Below are positions 25,947-33,639 of a DNA stretch of 64,000 bases, one piece after another; position 1 is the stretch's first letter, and each line of letters opens with the position of its first letter. The DNA comes from Blastococcus xanthinilyticus. GTDB lineage: Bacteria; Actinomycetota; Actinomycetes; Mycobacteriales; Geodermatophilaceae. Under the pieces are notes generated by a model. The model searched no databases and had not been told where the DNA came from. It was given only the letters and a program-made list of their open reading frames with translations. Position numbers and translations under genes: made by a program. The stretch is taken from positions 496,001 through 560,000 of the forward strand of contig NZ_VNHW01000001.1 of assembly GCF_008124835.1 (NCBI RefSeq). Reading direction: 5' to 3'.

Positions 25947-27184
25947 CGGCGCTGCTGCTCGACGGCGTCCGGGTCCTCGACCTCTCCACGATGATCGCCG
26001 CGCCCACCACCGCGACGATCCTCGGCGACTACGGCGCCGACGTCGTCAAGGTCGAGATGCCCGGGACGGGCGACTTCGTCCGCCGCTTCGGCCGGCAGGT
26101 GGACGGGCAGGGCCTGTACTGGAAGACGCTGTCCCGAGGCAAGCGGTCGGTGGCGCTGGACCTCCGCCGGCCCGAGGGCCGCGACCTGGTGCTGCGCTGG
26201 ATCGGGCAGTTCGACGTCCTGGTGGAGAACTTCCGCCCGGGCACGCTGGAGCGGTGGGGGCTGGCCCCGGCCGACCTGCGGGCGGTGAACCCGCGGCTGG
26301 TCGTGCTGCGGGTGACGGCCTACGGGCAGGACGGCCCGTACCGGGACCGGCCCGGCTTCGGCACGCTCGCCGAGGCGCTCGCCGGGCTGGCGTCGGTCGC
26401 CGGGTACGACGACCGGCCACCGCTCCTGCCGGCCTATCCGCTCGCCGACATCATGGCCGGCAACCTCGGCGCGACCGCCGTCCTTGCCGCGCTGATGCGC
26501 CGGCAGGCCACCGGCACCGGCGACACGATCGACCTGGCGATCTACGAGGCCGCGCTGAAGCTCGTGGAGATCAACGTGCTGGAGTACCAGCAGACCGGCG
26601 CGGAGCACGGCCGCACCGGCAACCGGTACGGCCCGGCCGCACCGCGCGGGAGCTACCAGTGCCGCGACGGGCTGTGGATCGCGCTGTCGGGCAGCACCCA
26701 GCCGATGGCCCAGCACGTGCTGCGGACCATCGGCGGCGAGGAGCTGGTGGTCGACCCGCGGTTCGCCACCAACGCCGACCGCGTGCAGCACGTGCAGGAG
26801 CTGGACGACCTGATCGCCGCGTGGTGCCGGACCCGCGACCGGGACGACGCGATCGCCGAGCTCACCGCGGGCGGCTGCGCGGTCGGGCCGCTGGAGAGCG
26901 TCGCGACGATGCTGGACAACCCGCAGGTGCGGCACCGCGGCTCCATCGTGACCGTCGACGACCCCGACCTCGGCCCGCTGGCGATGACCGGCGCCTACCC
27001 GTCGTTCTCCGACGGCGGCACGCGGATCGGCCGCCCCGGCCCCGCCGACGTGGGCGCGGACACCGACGCGGTGCTCGCCGCCGACCTGGGGCTCGCGGCC
27101 GACGAGCTCGCGGCGTTGCGCGCCGCCGGGGTCACGGCCGGGCCGGCCGCCGTCCCACCGGAGGAGCCGCAGGACGCGCTGTGA
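25943..27184 (+). CDS. Class III (CaiB/BaiF) CoA transferase
   Basis: The 413-residue protein begins LLDGVRVLDLSTMIAAP and continues DYGADVVKVEMP, both typical of family III CoA transferases. The catalytic aspartate is Asp169 in PLADIMAG, the same position as in formyl-CoA transferase. It should move CoA between a carboxylate and an acyl-CoA in the cytoplasm. Coupling to the GntP gene suggests activation of an imported acid. The C terminus (from about PRFATNADRVQHVQEL) follows the family. A hairpin at 27190-27208 ends the operon. Confidence 0.9.
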   Translation: MTALLLDGVRVLDLSTMIAAPTTATILGDYGADVVKVEMPGTGDFVRRFGRQVDGQGLYWKTLSRGKRSVALDLRRPEGRDLVLRWIGQFDVLVENFRPGTLERWGLAPADLRAVNPRLVVLRVTAYGQDGPYRDRPGFGTLAEALAGLASVAGYDDRPPLLPAYPLADIMAGNLGATAVLAALMRRQATGTGDTIDLAIYEAALKLVEINVLEYQQTGAEHGRTGNRYGPAAPRGSYQCRDGLWIALSGSTQPMAQHVLRTIGGEELVVDPRFATNADRVQHVQELDDLIAAWCRTRDRDDAIAELTAGGCAVGPLESVATMLDNPQVRHRGSIVTVDDPDLGPLAMTGAYPSFSDGGTRIGRPGPADVGADTDAVLAADLGLAADELAALRAAGVTAGPAAVPPEEPQDAL

Positions 27185-27189
27185 CCTGC

Positions 27190-27208
27190 GGCGGCGTGCC
27201 TCGCCGCC
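27190..27208 (+). terminator. Hairpin after the CoA-transferase operon
   Basis: A perfect 7-bp GC stem (27190-27196 with 27202-27208) closes a TGCCT loop 6 bp after the stop codon. No T-tract is seen. Confidence 0.6.
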
Positions 27209-27209
27209 A

Positions 27210-27257
27210 GGTCACCAGGCCGCCCGGTCACCAGGCCGCCCGGTCACCAGGCCGCCG
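27210..27257. repeat. Three tandem 16-bp repeats
   Basis: The unit GGTCACCAGGCCGCCC occurs at 27210-27225 and 27226-27241 and again, with its last base changed, at 27242-27257. The third copy contains the stop codon of the minus-strand diguanylate cyclase at 27244, so slippage here can change its C terminus or simply lengthen the spacer. Confidence 0.85.
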
Positions 27258-28248
27258 GAGCGCTCCCGGGAACCGCGCCGCCGGAACCGGCGCCGCCGAC
27301 GAGCTCCGCCCGGCCGCGGCCGAGGACCTTGGCGTCGTAGAGCGCGCGGTCGGCGCTGCGCATGAGCTGCGAGGCGCTCTCGCCGAACGAGTAGCCGGCC
27401 ACCCCGCAGGACAGCGAGATGTCGGGGTGCAGCGTGCAGACGGAGCGCACGAGGGCGAGCGCCTCGGGAGGGTCGATCCCCGGGAGGAGGAGGGAGAACT
27501 CGTCGCCGCCGTGCCGGGCCAGCACCGACCCGTGCGGCAGCGCCTCGCCCCACACCTCGGCGACCCGGCACAGCACCCGGTCGCCGGCCTCGTGCCCGTG
27601 GGAGTCGTTGACGGACTTGAAGTGGTCGACGTCGATCAGCACGGCCGAGAGGGGCTCCCGGGTGCGGGACGCCTCGCCCATCAGCTCGCGCATGGCCTCG
27701 TCGAAGCCGCGCCGGTTGCGCAGCCCGGTCAGCGGGTCGCGGCTGGCACCCGACGCCCGGATCACCAGCCGGCGGATGACCATTCCGAGGCCGATCAGCA
27801 CCAGGTCGACGCCGAGCGCGGTCCCCAGGGGGACGCCGGACAGCAGCAGGGCCCCCGTGACGGCCACGACGGCGCCGACCAGGTGCGCGAGCGCCTGGCG
27901 CCCGGAGAAGAACAGGTGCGCATCGACGACCACGAAGGCGATCAGCACGCTGGCGCCCAGCGCGGTGAGGGAGTCGGGGCTGATCGCCACCGCGGTGGCG
28001 ATCAGGACGGTCGCCACGCCCACCGTTCCGTGGAACACCGGCCGCGGCCAGCGGGCGCCCCAGCGCGCGACGACGGCGGCCGCCGCCAGCGCGACCAGCG
28101 AGAGGACGACGAGCGCCGACCGGCGCGCACCCGCCGGAGCGCCGGCGCAGATGCACAACCCTGCCGCCCCGCCGAACGCGTAGAAGGTGGCCAGCGTGCG
28201 CGCCATGACGCGGACCGTGGCCACCTCGGGCGCTCGGGAACGGCTCAC
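27244..28248 (-). CDS. Membrane-bound GGDEF diguanylate cyclase
   Basis: The 334-residue protein has about six membrane helices (residues 20-165) and a C-terminal GGDEF domain with DPLTGLRNRRGF, DVDHFKSVNDSHGHEAGD and the active site HGGDEF. It should make cyclic di-GMP. No RxxD inhibitory site is seen before the active site. I used the GTG at 28248 because related proteins have a short leader before the first helix; the ATG at 28206 (MARTLATF) is a good alternative. The gene is divergent from the transglycosylase gene. Confidence 0.85.
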   Translation of the reverse strand: MSRSRAPEVATVRVMARTLATFYAFGGAAGLCICAGAPAGARRSALVVLSLVALAAAAVVARWGARWPRPVFHGTVGVATVLIATAVAISPDSLTALGASVLIAFVVVDAHLFFSGRQALAHLVGAVVAVTGALLLSGVPLGTALGVDLVLIGLGMVIRRLVIRASGASRDPLTGLRNRRGFDEAMRELMGEASRTREPLSAVLIDVDHFKSVNDSHGHEAGDRVLCRVAEVWGEALPHGSVLARHGGDEFSLLLPGIDPPEALALVRSVCTLHPDISLSCGVAGYSFGESASQLMRSADRALYDAKVLGRGRAELVGGAGSGGAVPGSAPAAW

Positions 28249-28435
28249 CTGCTGGACGTCGGCCGATCCGGCGCCGTCCTTGAGGGTCGGCCGGGCATCT
28301 CCGTCCGGATTTCCCCCGCGTGGGGGACGCCCGCGGCGGACGGTGGGCGGTGTGCTGGGTGGTGTGGGGGCGGGGTCCTCACAGGTTGCCCCCCCTACCC
28401 TGGCGACCTGACGCCGACCAGAGGAGCACCGCTTC

Positions 28436-29587
28436 ATGGCCAACGTCCCGCCCGATTCCCGGACCACGCGGTGGCTGCGCCGGGGCCCCGCGCAGCCGCG
28501 GCAGCAGGACGAACCGGCCCGCCGTCCCCGGTTCGACCGCCCGCCGCCCGCGGGCAACGACTGGTACGGCGCGCCCCCGGCCGCCGGGAGCCCGCCGCCC
28601 TACGGGCAGCCGGAGCCTCCCTGGCCCGGCGAGGACGCCCGCTACCCCGGCCCGTCGGCCCGCCCGGCGGATCCGTTCCCGCCGCCGCCTCCCGGGCGCC
28701 CGTTCCCGCCGGCGCCGCCCGGGCGCCCGCTCCCACCGGAGCGCGGTCGCCGGGGCTTCCGGAGCCGCCGGCCACGGCGGAGCCGCAGGCTGCTCGGCCG
28801 GATCTTCCGGGTGCTGGCGGCGCTGGCCATCGTGCAGGCGCTGGTCGTGCTCTCGCTGCGCTGGGTGGACCCGCCGACGACGGCGTTCATGGCGGCCAAC
28901 CCCGAGGGCGCGATCCAGGAGTCGGTGCCGGTCGAGCACGTCTCCCGGAACGTCCTCGCCGCGGTCATCGCGCACGAGGACGCCGAACTCCCCTACCGCT
29001 CGGGCGCGTTCGACTGGGATGCGCTGTGGAGCCGCGCGACCGCCCATCTCTCCGGCGAGGAGGACCCGTCGGGGTCGACGATCCCGCAGCAGGTCGCGAA
29101 GAACATGTTCCTGAACCAGGAGCTCAGCGCCTGGCGGAAGGCGGTGGAGGCCGCGCTGTCGGTCGAGCTCGCCGCGTTCGTCGACGACCGCCGGATGCTC
29201 GAGCTGTACGTCAACTACGCGCAGTTCGGGCCGACGATCTACGGCGTCTGCGCGGCCGGCTGGTACTACTTCGACTCCTCGCCGGCGGAGCTGACCGCCG
29301 AGCAGGCCGTGATGCTGGTCGGCCTGCTGCCCTCCCCCGGGCACGTCCGCCGCGCACCCGGCGGTGGCATGGACTTCGAGGTCGAGGACGGCCTGGGCTG
29401 GCTGTCCCGCTCGCACGTGCTGAACGCCCAGGCCCGGGTGCCCCGCCACCTCGACCAGCTCGGCTTCACGCCGGTCGAGGATGCCGGCGTCGAGGGCCTG
29501 GCGTCGGAGCAGGAGCCCTCGGGCGACGACTGCTCGACGGCGCCGGAGGAGGTCACCGACCTGATCGCCGAGGAGGGCACCGCCTGA
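28436..29587 (+). CDS. Monofunctional peptidoglycan glycosyltransferase (GT51)
   Basis: The 383-residue protein has a proline-rich cytoplasmic tail (residues 20-110), a basic stretch, one membrane helix (about 121-140) and a GT51 domain. The catalytic region reads AHEDAELPYRSGAFDW and the second conserved block is GSTIPQQVAKNMFL, followed by ELYVNYAQFG. The layout matches MtgA-type enzymes that polymerise lipid II, without a transpeptidase domain. It has a strong ribosome site (GAGGAG). The long proline tail may bind partners at the septum or pole, which is inference. Confidence 0.87.
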   Translation: MANVPPDSRTTRWLRRGPAQPRQQDEPARRPRFDRPPPAGNDWYGAPPAAGSPPPYGQPEPPWPGEDARYPGPSARPADPFPPPPPGRPFPPAPPGRPLPPERGRRGFRSRRPRRSRRLLGRIFRVLAALAIVQALVVLSLRWVDPPTTAFMAANPEGAIQESVPVEHVSRNVLAAVIAHEDAELPYRSGAFDWDALWSRATAHLSGEEDPSGSTIPQQVAKNMFLNQELSAWRKAVEAALSVELAAFVDDRRMLELYVNYAQFGPTIYGVCAAGWYYFDSSPAELTAEQAVMLVGLLPSPGHVRRAPGGGMDFEVEDGLGWLSRSHVLNAQARVPRHLDQLGFTPVEDAGVEGLASEQEPSGDDCSTAPEEVTDLIAEEGTA

Positions 29588-29617
29588 CGGTGCGCCCGGC
29601 GATCAGGCCGGTACCGC

Positions 29618-29788
29618 TCAGCGGGCCTCGGGGTAGCGGCTGCGCTGCGGGTTCGGCACGGGGCGCTGGGTCGAGAACCCGGCGTCGAAGCGCTGGGTCA
29701 TCTCCAGCTCGTCGGTGTCCGGAGCGGCGTGCCGGCCGATCCGGGGCATCTTGAACTCGGCCGTCTCGTCGAGGAGGTGCTTGGTCAC
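29618..29788 (-). CDS. Small acidic/polar protein, 56 residues
   Basis: A GTG-initiated frame encodes 56 residues beginning MTKHLLDETAEFKMPRIGRH and ending SRYPEAR. It is hydrophilic, proline-containing and lacks membrane segments. There is no clear Shine-Dalgarno, so translation may be leaderless or start at the internal ATG. Codon use looks coding, and it fills the gap between the transglycosylase and the Nudix gene. Unrecognised. Confidence 0.5.
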   Translation of the reverse strand: MTKHLLDETAEFKMPRIGRHAAPDTDELEMTQRFDAGFSTQRPVPNPQRSRYPEAR

Positions 29789-29903
29789 GGGAGGAATCTT
29801 GCGTGCTCGCGCGTCCTGATCGCGGATTGCGCCCGGCCTGTCGCCGGCGCGGCGGAAAAGTGCAGTTCGCCTGGGACCGGCGTGACGAATGTGGCGGAAA
29901 CGG

Positions 29904-30365
29904 TCAGCCGGCGAGGTGCGCGGCCAGCCGGTCGAGGAAGGGCAGCTGCGCCTTCACGAGCTTGGTGCGGGCGGTGCCCACGTCGAACCAGGCGGCGCGG
30001 TCGATCTCCGGAAACTCCTGCACCCGGCCCGAGCGCGGCGGCCACTCCAGCGCGAAGGTGTTGCTGGTGATCGCATCGGCGTCCAGGTCGCCCTCGGCCG
30101 CCCAGACGGCGAGCAGCTTGCGCCCCCTCACCTCGCCGAGCGGGTGCAGCGTCGCGGCCGGCACCGGGCAGCCCAGCTCCTCGGCGAACTCCCGGCGCGC
30201 GGCGGCCTCGCCGTCCTCGTCCGGATCGTGCTCGCCCTTGGGGACCGTCCAGGCGCCGTCGTCCTTCCTCGCCCAGAACGGCCCGCCCATGTGGCCCAGC
30301 AGCACCTGCGGCTCGCCGTCGGCGAAGCGGTACAGCAGGACGCCGGAGCTGCGGACGGGCGGCAC
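29904..30365 (-). CDS. Nudix hydrolase
   Basis: The 153-residue protein contains a full Nudix box, GEHDPDEDGEAAARREFAEE followed by LG, which fits G-x5-E-x7-REUxEExGU. Start and family layout (SSGVLLYRFADGEPQVLLGH, WTVPKGEHD) resemble the diadenosine-polyphosphate/NTP-cleaving Nudix proteins seen in many actinobacteria. It has no other domain. It is the last of several minus-strand genes; the next Nudix gene is 22 bp upstream, so they may be co-transcribed. Confidence 0.92.
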   Translation of the reverse strand: MPPVRSSGVLLYRFADGEPQVLLGHMGGPFWARKDDGAWTVPKGEHDPDEDGEAAARREFAEELGCPVPAATLHPLGEVRGRKLLAVWAAEGDLDADAITSNTFALEWPPRSGRVQEFPEIDRAAWFDVGTARTKLVKAQLPFLDRLAAHLAG

Positions 30366-30387
30366 CCGGTCAGCCTGGCAGGCGCGA

Positions 30388-31260
30388 TCAGCCTCCGGAC
30401 GGGCGGGCGCCGAGGGGCTCGACGAGCTCGGCCAGGCCGACCGGGCCGTCGTCCCCGTCGTACAGGTAGTCCAGCCGGCCGTCGGTGAGCACCGGCCGCC
30501 CGAGGATCGGGCGGATGCGGCGCGGGGCGGCCATCGCCGAGGCCACGTCGGGGTGGGCGGTGAGGTCGCGCAGGGTGGCCGCGGTGGCGTTCATCATGGT
30601 CAGCGAGCCGTCGCGGAAGCCCTCGAACGCCTCGGCGACCGGCAGCCAGGCGACCCGGTCGGCCTCGCCGCCGACGTCTCGGGTGCGCTGACCGGCCGGG
30701 AGCGCGGCGAGGAAGAACCGGGTGTCGAACCGGCGGGTCTGCCACTCCGGCGTGATCCAATGCGCCCAGGCGCGGAGCAGGTCGGCGCGCAGCACGAGGC
30801 CGCGCGCCTCGAGGAAGTCGGCCAAGGCGAGCTCGCCGGCGATCAGCGCCAGCCGGTCGCGCTCCCAGTCCTCCCCCGTCGTGTCGGTGACCGGAGTGCC
30901 GTCGGCGCGCGCGGCGAGCAGGACGCCGGACTCCTCGAAGGTCTCGCGGACGGCGGCCGCGACGAGCTCGGTGGCCAACTCGGTGTCGCAGGAGAAGGCC
31001 GCGGCCCACGCGGCGGGCGGCGGGCCGGCCCAGTGCGCGGCGGCCTCCCGGTCGCGGGGGTCGACCGAGCCGCCCGGGTAGACGTGCATCCCGGCGGCGA
31101 ACGCCATCGTCGGGCGACGGCGGAGCAGGTAGACCTCCGGACCGGCCGCGCCGTCGCGGAGCAGGACGATGCTGGCGGCGTCCCGAGGCGGCACGACGTC
31201 GGTCTCCCCGCGCAGGTACCGCTCGACGAGCTCCTTCTGGTCGGCACGCATGGCGGTCAT
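30388..31260 (-). CDS. Nudix hydrolase, NUDT19/CoA-diphosphatase-like
   Basis: This longer, 290-residue Nudix protein has PPRDAASIVLLRDG, HVYPGGSVDPRD and, after an insertion of about 35 residues, RETFEESG; the interrupted Nudix box and the following helical region match NUDT7/8/19-type proteins, some of which cleave acyl-CoA. The substrate is not determined. ATG start at 31260 with a purine-rich GAAGAAG upstream. It follows the NTase gene of an AbiE-like pair after 6 bp and precedes a second Nudix gene. Confidence 0.85.
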   Translation of the reverse strand: MTAMRADQKELVERYLRGETDVVPPRDAASIVLLRDGAAGPEVYLLRRRPTMAFAAGMHVYPGGSVDPRDREAAAHWAGPPPAAWAAAFSCDTELATELVAAAVRETFEESGVLLAARADGTPVTDTTGEDWERDRLALIAGELALADFLEARGLVLRADLLRAWAHWITPEWQTRRFDTRFFLAALPAGQRTRDVGGEADRVAWLPVAEAFEGFRDGSLTMMNATAATLRDLTAHPDVASAMAAPRRIRPILGRPVLTDGRLDYLYDGDDGPVGLAELVEPLGARPSGG

Positions 31261-31266
31261 GCTTCT

Positions 31267-32016
31267 TCAGCCGAGCAGCAGCCGCCAGGTGGCGTAGCCG
31301 TCGTCGGCGGCGGAGCCGAGCCGGCGCCACTCGGGAGCGTCCGGATCGCCGAGCACCTCGTCGAGGCGCTGCAGCCGCTTGCGGTCGCTCCCGGCGAACC
31401 GGTCACGCTCGGCGAGCGGATCGGATATCAGACCGGCCAGGAACGCGGCGTCGCCGCTGTGCCGTTCCCGGTCGCGGGTATCGGTCGCCCAGGCCGCGGA
31501 CTTGAGCACCAGGGCGCCGAGCGGGTCCGGCACCGGGACGAGCGCCGTCCGCTCCCCCTTGGTCACGTGCACCGGCATGGCCCGCCGGAGCGCCTGCGTG
31601 CCGCCCTCGATGCGGATCGTGTCCCCGCCGACCGTGCGCAGCCGCCGCCGCGGAGGCGTGTGGTCGGGGGCGAGGACGTCGGCGCGGGCCTGGTCCCTGG
31701 CGCGGACGAATCGGTACACCTTCCCGGCGGCGTCGGGCTGCGGTTCCAGGTCGAGCTCCCGCACCGCGCGGACGCAGCGCACCAGCCCGGCGTCGTCGGT
31801 GAGCAAGTCGGCGAGGACGTCGACGTCCTGGCTGGCCCGGGTGGCCACCCGGCCGGCGAGCAGGCCGTGCAGCATCACCATCTGGCCGCCGACGAGCACC
31901 CAGCCGGTGGGCGGGAGCTGCTCGGCGAGCTCGAGGACGAGGTCCCACAGCGTGTCCAGCGGGCCGGTCAGCGGCGGCAGCTCGACGCGCGGCTCCGCTC
32001 CCCCGGCCGCGGTCAC
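31267..32016 (-). CDS. AbiEii-like nucleotidyltransferase (toxin candidate)
   Basis: The 249-residue protein has the minimal nucleotidyltransferase signature: WVLVGGQMVMLHG, then RASQDVDVLAD, giving the GG...H and D-x-D of the DNA polymerase beta-like fold used by AbiEii/DUF1814 proteins. AbiEii toxins transfer nucleotides to tRNA acceptor ends. It overlaps the upstream HTH gene by 4 bp, the usual antitoxin-toxin order and coupling. The protein is somewhat smaller than classical AbiEii (about 300 residues), so it may be a related but separate family. Confidence 0.72.
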   Translation of the reverse strand: MTAAGGAEPRVELPPLTGPLDTLWDLVLELAEQLPPTGWVLVGGQMVMLHGLLAGRVATRASQDVDVLADLLTDDAGLVRCVRAVRELDLEPQPDAAGKVYRFVRARDQARADVLAPDHTPPRRRLRTVGGDTIRIEGGTQALRRAMPVHVTKGERTALVPVPDPLGALVLKSAAWATDTRDRERHSGDAAFLAGLISDPLAERDRFAGSDRKRLQRLDEVLGDPDAPEWRRLGSAADDGYATWRLLLG

Positions 32017-32693
32017 CGCGGCAGGTCGCCCAGCGCGGCGGCGAGCAGGTCGAGGCCGGCCCGCCGGGTGCGCACGTCGGGTGACTCGGCGAGGTCGACG
32101 GCGACGACCGCGGCCGGCATGTGCGCGCGGCCGGTCAGCGTCAGCTCGTCGTAGCGGGGCACGCGCACGACCAGATTGGGCTCCCCACGGTCGGAGACGC
32201 CCAGATCGCCGCGCAGCCCGTCCAGCGTGTCCTGGCTGCTGTACACCTCCACCGCCGCCTCCCGAGCGACGATGTCGGCGCCGACGGCGGCCGCCGCGGT
32301 CAGCCCGGAGGGGACGACGCCGTCGGTGTCGAGCAGCCGCTGCCGGTAGGCGGGCAGGACCCGCAGCTCGTGGCGCTCCGCCCGGTCCCGGCAGGCGGCG
32401 ACCAGCTGGTCGGGGTCATAGCCGCGCAGCCGGGCCAGCAGCCGGGAACGGTCCGCCGGCGGCAGCCAGGCAACGTCCTCCCCGGAGAGCTGCCAGAGGG
32501 CAGCCCACGCAGTGTGCGGGGCGAGGGCCCGCCCGGCGGTGATCGGCAGCCGAGCCCGGCTCTCCACGGCGTCCTCGTCGAGCACCAGCGTCCGGCCGAC
32601 CCGGCGGGCGGCCAGCTTTCCGGCGCGAATCAGTCGGCGGACCTGTTCCGGCTCGACACCGAGACGCTCGGCGGCCTGGTCGACGGTCAGCAT
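32013..32693 (-). CDS. HTH (excisionase/MerR-like) regulator, AbiE-like antitoxin candidate
   Basis: The 226-residue protein starts MLTVDQAAERLGVEPEQVRR, an excisionase/helix_turn_helix_17 domain with the basic second half GKLAARRVGRTLVLDEDAV. The rest (about 160 residues) is a helical then beta region without a motif I know; it contains LLARLRGYDPDQLVAACRDR. Position, 4-bp overlap with the nucleotidyltransferase gene and a nested palindrome 18-48 bp upstream all fit an autoregulating antitoxin. AGGGGA at a good distance supports the ATG at 32693. The frame continues upstream but without a plausible start. Confidence 0.75.
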   Translation of the reverse strand: MLTVDQAAERLGVEPEQVRRLIRAGKLAARRVGRTLVLDEDAVESRARLPITAGRALAPHTAWAALWQLSGEDVAWLPPADRSRLLARLRGYDPDQLVAACRDRAERHELRVLPAYRQRLLDTDGVVPSGLTAAAAVGADIVAREAAVEVYSSQDTLDGLRGDLGVSDRGEPNLVVRVPRYDELTLTGRAHMPAAVVAVDLAESPDVRTRRAGLDLLAAALGDLPR

Positions 32694-32710
32694 GCCGGTC
32701 CCCTCGTTGG

Positions 32711-32741
32711 CACAAACAGGCGTATTACACGCCCTATTGTG
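32711..32741 (-). promoter_or_regulatory. Nested palindrome, probable operator of the AbiE-like pair
   Basis: Two dyads share one centre at 32726: outer CACAA (32711-32715) with TTGTG (32737-32741), inner GGCGT (32719-32723) with ACGCC (32729-32733). The region is AT-richer than its surroundings and lies 18-48 bp before the start at 32693, where an autorepressor would bind. Confidence 0.6.
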
Positions 32742-32921
32742 CAAAGGGTCGGTGGCAACCGTCCATGCCACGCCGGACGACGACGGCATTCGATGCCGTC
32801 GACCGGCTGGTCTGCCCGGCGCTACCCAACCGGGGAGCCCCCTGGTGAACGCCGATGGCGACGGGGCGACACATCCGGCCACCACGACCCCGGGCACGTC
32901 GCCCGACCACGCGCCGGGGTA

Positions 32922-32945
32922 TCGCATGCGATTTGCATGTAAGCT
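32922..32945 (+). promoter_or_regulatory. Promoter and probable operator of vapBC
   Basis: A perfect 10-bp palindrome TCGCATGCGA (32922-32931) is followed by a second GCATG, giving two GCATG copies one helical turn apart. TAAGCT at 32940-32945 fits a TANNNT -10 hexamer seven bases before the GTG at 32953, so the transcript is likely leaderless. Confidence 0.55.
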
Positions 32946-32952
32946 CGGTCGG

Positions 32953-33183
32953 GTGAGCAAGATGCTGCAGGTGCGGCACGTTCCTGACGCCGTCCACGCC
33001 GAACTGGTTCGCCGCGCGGCGGTAGCCGGCGTCTCGCTGTCCGAGTACGTGCTGCGGGAGCTCGAGCGGGTCGCCGCCCGGCCGCCGGTAGAGGAGGTGC
33101 TCGCCCGCTCGGCCTCTCGACGGCTCGATCTGTCGGTGGCCGAGGTGGTGGACACCATCCGTGCCGAGCGCCCGGACAGGTGA
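32953..33183 (+). CDS. vapB: VapB/FitA-type antitoxin
   Basis: The 76-residue protein opens MLQVRHVPDAVHAELVRR (from the internal Met at 32962) and continues SLSEYVLREL, the ribbon-helix-helix pattern of FitA-like VapB proteins. The C-terminal half is the flexible toxin-binding part, rich in acidic and basic residues. It overlaps the PIN-domain toxin gene by 4 bp. The GTG at 32953 or the ATG at 32962 may start it; the former has a -10-like hexamer at leaderless distance. Confidence 0.85.
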   Translation: MSKMLQVRHVPDAVHAELVRRAAVAGVSLSEYVLRELERVAARPPVEEVLARSASRRLDLSVAEVVDTIRAERPDR

Positions 33184-33572
33184 TCGTCCTCGACGCCTCG
33201 GTCGTCGTGACCGGGCTCCTGATCGGCGACCCGGTGGGGAACGCAGCCCGGGAAGTGCTGCGCTTGGGGCCGCTGCACGCGCCCCACCTCCTCGACGTGG
33301 AGGCGACGTCCGCGATCCGACGCTGGGTCCTGTCCGGCCGGCTGACCGCCGAGGACGCCCGGATGTCCCTGCGGGATCTCCAGGACCTGGCCGTCGACCG
33401 GCACGCGCACGAGCCGTTGCTCGACCGGGTGCTGGAACTCCGAGACGCCGTCAGCGCCTACGACGCCGTCTACGTGGCGCTGGCGGAACTCCTCGGAGCC
33501 CGCCTCGTCACCGGCGACCACCGACTGGCACGGGCGTCCGGGGTCCGCTGCCCGATCGATCTGGTCGGCTGA
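33180..33572 (+). CDS. vapC: VapC PIN-domain ribonuclease toxin
   Basis: The 130-residue PIN domain carries all four acidic residues of the active site: Asp5 (VLDASV), Glu41 (DVEATSAIRR), Asp95 (SAYDAVYVALAE) and Asp113 (LVTGDHRLAR). VapC enzymes cut tRNA or rRNA when released from VapB. Coupled to vapB by a GTGA overlap. The intact active site suggests a working toxin. Confidence 0.92.
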   Translation: MIVLDASVVVTGLLIGDPVGNAAREVLRLGPLHAPHLLDVEATSAIRRWVLSGRLTAEDARMSLRDLQDLAVDRHAHEPLLDRVLELRDAVSAYDAVYVALAELLGARLVTGDHRLARASGVRCPIDLVG

Positions 33573-33639
33573 CGTCCGAGGCCGACACCGCATGGTGCGA
33601 CGTCGGGGTGCCCCGATTCGCCGGTATTCTCCGCGACCC

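Noticed and set aside
27210-27257. CRISPR-like array
   Set aside because: Repeats are 16 bp, directly abutting and without spacers; no cas genes. A simple tandem repeat.
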